Positions 6,254-9,244 of a DNA stretch of 9,244 nucleotides are shown piece after piece (positions within the stretch are counted from its first letter, which is position 1; every line of letters begins with the position of its first letter). The notes beneath the pieces are model-generated. The model was given only the letters and a program-made list of their open reading frames with translations. It did not search any database and had not been told where the DNA came from. The stretch is from CAYFHQ01 sp964342805. Its GTDB lineage: Bacteria; Bacillota; Clostridia; Peptostreptococcales; Acidaminobacteraceae. The position numbers were made by a program, and so were the translations under genes. Where the stretch lies: positions 1 through 9,244 of the forward strand of contig CAYFHQ010000126.1 in the NCBI GenBank assembly GCA_964342805.1, read 5' to 3'.

Positions 6254-6832
6254 CTATAGTAAACGCTGTATAAACTTATTCATGAGTTCTGGTTCGTTTT
6301 CTAGTAAGTCTCTCAAGAATTTCACATGAGGGCCTGCTTCCAGTACCTCTAAATCGTTGATTTCTCCTTGCGTAATCAGTTGACCCCCACGAAGGAGGAA
6401 CTCCCGAATGAACAAGGGTCCTTTACACAATTGAACAACGTCCTCTTTTCGTAGCAGCACGATTCCAAAAGTTTCATGGTCGGGTACAGGTGTTTCATTG
6501 GCATAACAAAGGTAAATTAAACTGGGATTGTCCCTGCCCCACCCCTTTAGGAGTAAGGGTACCTTGCCTGCTACAACCTGTTCACTTCTTCTTTTACTGC
6601 GGGCATACCAGTGTCTACGTTCCAACTGAATTGGGGCACTGACAATGTCCACTTCTAATTTTGCTTCTTCCATAAGTTCTCGTCGGAGTGCTTCGATTGC
6701 TGACTCATTTTCTTCAACATGTCCACCCAACCGAACGATATTTAAGTGTTTAGTTTTTCCGTTCCGTCGAAACATAAATGCGAATCTGCCATCCACATTG
6801 ATAATTGCCCCTACTGTCTTTATATCAGGCAT
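6254..6832 (-). CDS. Nudix hydrolase
   Basis: The product has 192 residues. The Nudix box spans 37-59: G37, E43, then R51-E52-L-M-E55-E56-A-K58-L. It fits GX5EX7REUXEEXGU except that Lys58 replaces the usual Gly. The metal-binding glutamates are kept, so hydrolysis of a nucleoside-diphosphate-linked substrate is plausible. The flanking strands TVGAIINVDGRFAFMFRR and KHLNIVRLGGHVEENE also fit. The C-terminal 60 residues (from about 130) are an extra helical segment without clear family identity. GGAG lies seven bases before ATG 6832. It is the first gene of a two-gene operon with the nucleotidyltransferase-GNAT fusion. That pairing suggests the two act on related compounds, for example removal of a nucleotide group or clean-up of a nucleotide by-product. 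The substrate is unknown. Confidence 0.87.
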   Translation of the reverse strand: MPDIKTVGAIINVDGRFAFMFRRNGKTKHLNIVRLGGHVEENESAIEALRRELMEEAKLEVDIVSAPIQLERRHWYARSKRRSEQVVAGKVPLLLKGWGRDNPSLIYLCYANETPVPDHETFGIVLLRKEDVVQLCKGPLFIREFLLRGGQLITQGEINDLEVLEAGPHVKFLRDLLENEPELMNKFIQRLL

Positions 6833-6866
6833 TGAATCACTCCATCATTATTGTATTGTCGTTACT

Positions 6867-6895
6867 AGTATACATCATTGCCTCAATGCCATGAA
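6867..6895 (-). promoter_or_regulatory. Candidate promoter of the Nudix/GNAT operon
   Basis: On the minus strand TATACT (6872-6867) is a strong -10. TTCATG (6895-6890), 17 bases upstream, is a weak -35 with three of six matches. The element sits between the methyltransferase terminator and the Nudix start, where an operon promoter is needed. The weak -35 hints at activation or a modest basal rate. Confidence 0.45.
6876..6888. repeat. Small inverted repeat between -35 and -10 of the Nudix operon promoter
   Basis: CATTG (6876-6880) and CAATG (6884-6888) are inverted around CCT and lie wholly inside the promoter spacer. A repressor or MerR-type activator could bind there, but the arms are only five bases long. 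Confidence 0.25.
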
Positions 6896-6930
6896 GGAAA
6901 AATGCACATTATCTTTTCGTGATGTGCATT
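6896..6930 (-). terminator. Terminator overlapping the methyltransferase stop codon
   Basis: AATGCACAT (6901-6909) and ATGTGCATT (6922-6930) form a perfect 9-bp stem. In minus-strand RNA it is followed by more T residues (TTTTTCC in all). The stop codon TAA (6911-6909) is at the loop/stem junction, so the hairpin includes the last codons of the gene. The stem is AT-rich, so termination may be partial and leave some read-through into the Nudix operon. Confidence 0.5.
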
Positions 6931-7856
6931 CGAAAATACGGTGCTTGTAAATCAACTTCTTCGATCAAGCTCACGTGAATATGCTGACCCTTGAAATGAT
7001 CCTGATAGGCCCCAATGTGGTCCGGAGTCATGGGTGCCACATATAAGGTCCCCCCACTTTCCAACTGGTTAAACAAATGGGTCATGGTCTCTAGGCGTAG
7101 ATTTAGGTCCTTAGGCGAAAGGGGTATGCCGTCTTCAATGGACATGTGAACCACCATGGACCCCCACTGGCGCCCTTGAAAACCAAAGCTTTCAAGTACA
7201 TCAGTATGAAGGCGGTCTGTTTTTTTCCCAAATGGGTCTATCCCATAGGCGTCCTTACCCAAGGCGTGTAAGTGGGCCACCAGATAACCATGTTCACCTG
7301 ATCCAACGTCTAAGACAGGCTCCTTCATATCCCTTGGGTCCAAATCTAAGACATTCAAAATCAGACCGGGATCATACTCCACATACCGGGCCCGTTGTAG
7401 ATAGGCTTCCAAGTAGCCACGAAAGTCTGGATGGGTCTCACAACACAAGAGTACCTCTTGCAAGCGCAGGCCATGGAGATAAAGAAGTCGGTCTATGTTT
7501 TCTTTTTTGATCCCTTGGCGCTGGAGTAGTTGGTAGAAGCTATTGACCAAGTCTGTATAGGCCACTTCCAGGCGTAAAATAGATGGATACGGCAATTGTT
7601 CAATTTCCTGATTCACCGTAAACAACTGAATGGCATTTTCAGTCATGTACTCTATAAGGGCCAAACCCTGGTCCCTCTTCATTTCCTTGTCTAGAAACTT
7701 AAATATCCGGTCCTGGTAATTGACCATCTGATATGACTCCTCAGAAGGCTTAATCATGGGCATGGTCTTGCCATTGGTCTTGGTTCGATAAAACATGTTG
7801 ATATGCGCATTTTTCTGAAACTGTTGGTCAATCTGCGCGTAAATAAAGTTTTTCAT
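6909..7856 (-). CDS. Putative class I SAM-dependent methyltransferase with unrecognised N-terminal domain
   Basis: The 315-residue protein has two halves. Residues 181-315 look like a Rossmann methyltransferase: motif I VLDVGSGEHGYL (181-192), the acidic strand end GIDPFG (205-210), and motif IV/V-like LESGGTLYVAP (265-275). Residues 1-175 are helical, with no family I recognise. The methyl acceptor cannot be read; catalytic signature motifs such as DPPY or NPPF are absent, so a DNA-adenine methylase is unlikely. I chose ATG 7856 because GGGGGA (7869-7864) lies seven bases upstream. The in-frame ATG at 7871 has no ribosome binding site. The gene starts 32 bases after the sensor kinase ends with no terminator in between, so the two are probably one operon. 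The unusual initiation hairpin (7855-7879) suggests translational control. The methyltransferase fold is likely but not certain. Confidence 0.75.
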   Translation of the reverse strand: MKNFIYAQIDQQFQKNAHINMFYRTKTNGKTMPMIKPSEESYQMVNYQDRIFKFLDKEMKRDQGLALIEYMTENAIQLFTVNQEIEQLPYPSILRLEVAYTDLVNSFYQLLQRQGIKKENIDRLLYLHGLRLQEVLLCCETHPDFRGYLEAYLQRARYVEYDPGLILNVLDLDPRDMKEPVLDVGSGEHGYLVAHLHALGKDAYGIDPFGKKTDRLHTDVLESFGFQGRQWGSMVVHMSIEDGIPLSPKDLNLRLETMTHLFNQLESGGTLYVAPMTPDHIGAYQDHFKGQHIHVSLIEEVDLQAPYFRMHITKR

Positions 7857-7879
7857 CGTATTGTCCCCCATAATACGAT
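7855..7879 (-). promoter_or_regulatory. Hairpin presenting the methyltransferase ribosome binding site
   Basis: Arms at 7855-7862 and 7872-7879 are perfectly complementary (ATCGTATT/AATACGAT). In minus-strand RNA the 9-base loop AUGGGGGAC carries the Shine-Dalgarno sequence, and the stem includes the A and U of the start codon at 7856. The structure could lower or regulate initiation, or the DNA palindrome could be a protein site. It also lies between the two genes, where it might act as an RNA-processing site. Confidence 0.5.
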
Positions 7880-7888
7880 TACAGCACG

Positions 7889-9244
7889 CTATTGGTAAAA
7901 TTGCAAGTTATCGACAGGAATGGTGATAACAACTTCAAAGCCTTTACCATCGCCAGTCTTGACACTGATCTCCCCTTCAAGCCTTTGGGTTACTAGGTTA
8001 TGGACCAAAGTAAGACCTAAACCGGGCTTACCGCTACCCTTCTTGGTCGTAAAAAAGGGTTCAAATAGAACGTCTGGTGTTGCCACTTCCACACCATGAC
8101 CATTGTCTTTAAACTTAATGACCATTTCCCTGGCTGTCAGAGACACATCCATTTGAATCTCCCCAAACTGTCTCCCCTCAAAACCATGTTCAATACTATT
8201 GGAAACCAAGTTTTCAAAGATCCGTTCAAAGGCGTCAGGATAACTATTAAAATGCAGGGCCTTGCTACAGCTGAGGTAGGTGCGAATATTCAATCGATGT
8301 AGGGCTTCGGTATGTTTGGTCAAAACAGCTGAAATCAAACCGTAGAGGTCAACCTCTTGCTTTTCAACTACAGTTTCAGAGACCAAATAGTTAAAGGACT
8401 CTACTAGTTCTGAAACCTTTTTCAAGTTTCGCGACGCCATGTTCAGGGACAATTTCATTTCCTCAAAAAACAGGTCGTCTCCTTGGTGTTTTGCGCTGTC
8501 CTTGAGTTGTGAACGAACAAAAGATATGGTTGTTATTCCAATACCCAAGGGAGTGTTGATCTCCTGGGCAACATCAGCAATTAAGCGAGAGGCCGTCGTA
8601 ATTTTCTCATTCTGGATCAGGAGCATTTGTGCGTCTTGAAGCTGCCTCACAGTTGCCTCTAACTCCCAATTTCGCTTATTGAGTTCCCCTTCTAAGGTCT
8701 CCACCTGATCCAAGGCCTGCCTGCAAGACTCCTCATGGTCTTCCACGGCGTTTTCCATGGCCTTCTTCTCTTCTATAACCTGTTGGGCCATTTCATTGAA
8801 GGTTGAAATTAACTGCCCCACTTCGTCTTTACGGGCGTGATCACCCATTGGTTCCAGAGCCTGGTCCTTAAGTAAGATATCCATTTGCCTGGTAACCGCT
8901 TCAACTGGTGCAACCACGCGGTAAGAAGCCCATACACCCATGAGGATGGCAGCACCCATGCTGACAAGAGCCAATAAGGCAATCATTTGTTCTGCAGCGG
9001 TAAACTGGTCATGGAAGGCACTTTCAGGTATAACCGTCATAACCCGCCAGTCAAGACCCTTGTCGTCTCTATAGGGTTCAATACGGATATGTTGTAATTG
9101 TCCTTCACTGTCCACTTCCAGGGCATAAGTCTTGGACTGGAAGAGCAAGTCCATCTGCTCGTCACGCAGGCCTTGCTGGATGGCGTCCAATAAGGAATCC
9201 GTAGACTGCGGATCATAAATATTAGTCGCCTCAGTGGCTGACAT
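7889..9244 (-). CDS. Cache/HAMP sensor histidine kinase lacking its phosphoacceptor histidine, N-terminus outside the window
   Basis: 451 codons are visible. The ATG at the very edge is probably internal, because the sequence starts within a Cache-type extracellular domain. Numbering is from that Met. Residues 1-80 are the end of the Cache domain, with the typical close GLDWRVMTVIPESAF (63-77). Residues 86-107 are a membrane helix, 108-160 HAMP, and 155-215 coiled coil. The dimerisation/phosphoacceptor helix follows, reading LIADVAQEINTPLG at 221-234. The family consensus is VAHEINTPLG, so the acceptor His is Gln227 (CAG, 8566-8564). The HATPase_c domain looks intact: N box ENLVSNSIEHGF (344-355), G1 DNGHG (380-384), F box LFEPFFTTK (393-401), and G2 GLGLTLVHN (408-416). 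It may therefore bind ATP but not autophosphorylate conventionally. No response regulator follows; the next gene is the methyltransferase. Stop TAG is at 7891-7889. Confidence 0.88.
   Translation of the reverse strand: MSATEATNIYDPQSTDSLLDAIQQGLRDEQMDLLFQSKTYALEVDSEGQLQHIRIEPYRDDKGLDWRVMTVIPESAFHDQFTAAEQMIALLALVSMGAAILMGVWASYRVVAPVEAVTRQMDILLKDQALEPMGDHARKDEVGQLISTFNEMAQQVIEEKKAMENAVEDHEESCRQALDQVETLEGELNKRNWELEATVRQLQDAQMLLIQNEKITTASRLIADVAQEINTPLGIGITTISFVRSQLKDSAKHQGDDLFFEEMKLSLNMASRNLKKVSELVESFNYLVSETVVEKQEVDLYGLISAVLTKHTEALHRLNIRTYLSCSKALHFNSYPDAFERIFENLVSNSIEHGFEGRQFGEIQMDVSLTAREMVIKFKDNGHGVEVATPDVLFEPFFTTKKGSGKPGLGLTLVHNLVTQRLEGEISVKTGDGKGFEVVITIPVDNLQFYQ

Noticed and set aside
6909..7856. 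DNA methyltransferase of a restriction or defence system
   Set aside because: There is no DPPY/NPPF or PC catalytic motif and no restriction or specificity gene nearby; the methyl acceptor is left open.

Overview
The window looks like an ordinary chromosomal stretch of a Gram-positive bacterium of the Firmicutes, most likely a clostridial relative. The reasons are the mid-range base composition, strong purine-rich ribosome binding sites (GGAGG, AGGGAG and GGGGGA types) in front of nearly every gene, simple hairpin-plus-T terminators, and a DUF975 membrane protein. I cannot name the genus. No rRNA, tRNA, CRISPR array, insertion sequence or phage gene was seen.

Reading right to left along the minus strand, which carries almost everything: (1) 9244-7889 is the C-terminal part of a Cache/HAMP sensor kinase. 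Its phosphoacceptor histidine is replaced by glutamine, while its ATP-binding boxes look intact. (2) 7856-6909 follows 32 bases later and encodes a protein with an unrecognised helical N-terminal half and a Rossmann SAM-methyltransferase C-terminal half. Its Shine-Dalgarno sequence lies in the loop of a perfect 8-bp hairpin that reaches into the start codon. A hairpin terminator overlaps its stop codon. (3) 6832-6254 (Nudix hydrolase) and 6240-5014 (nucleotidyltransferase fused to a GNAT acetyltransferase) form a tight two-gene operon with its own candidate promoter and a terminator. (4) 4847-4068 is a DUF975 membrane protein with a glycine-run insertion.

The only plus-strand gene I accept is a 65-codon membrane peptide at 3773-3970. 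It has a near-consensus promoter and an excellent ribosome binding site. It converges on the DUF975 gene, and one strong hairpin at 3980-4023 can serve both as terminator. A 339-base region (3434-3772) separates it from the divergent gene glnS.

Further left on the minus strand are 3433-1781, a glutaminyl-tRNA synthetase (glnS) with a HIGS instead of HIGH signature, then a strong terminator. Last is 1573-1, the N-terminal 524 codons of a SARP/BTAD-type regulator with an AAA/STAND ATPase domain, which runs off the window edge.

No single multi-gene system is obvious. The best leads are the histidine-less kinase beside a methyltransferase of unknown target, the nucleotidyltransferase-GNAT fusion co-transcribed with a Nudix hydrolase, and the small membrane protein gene. 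All family assignments rest on motif recognition by eye, since no database search was possible.
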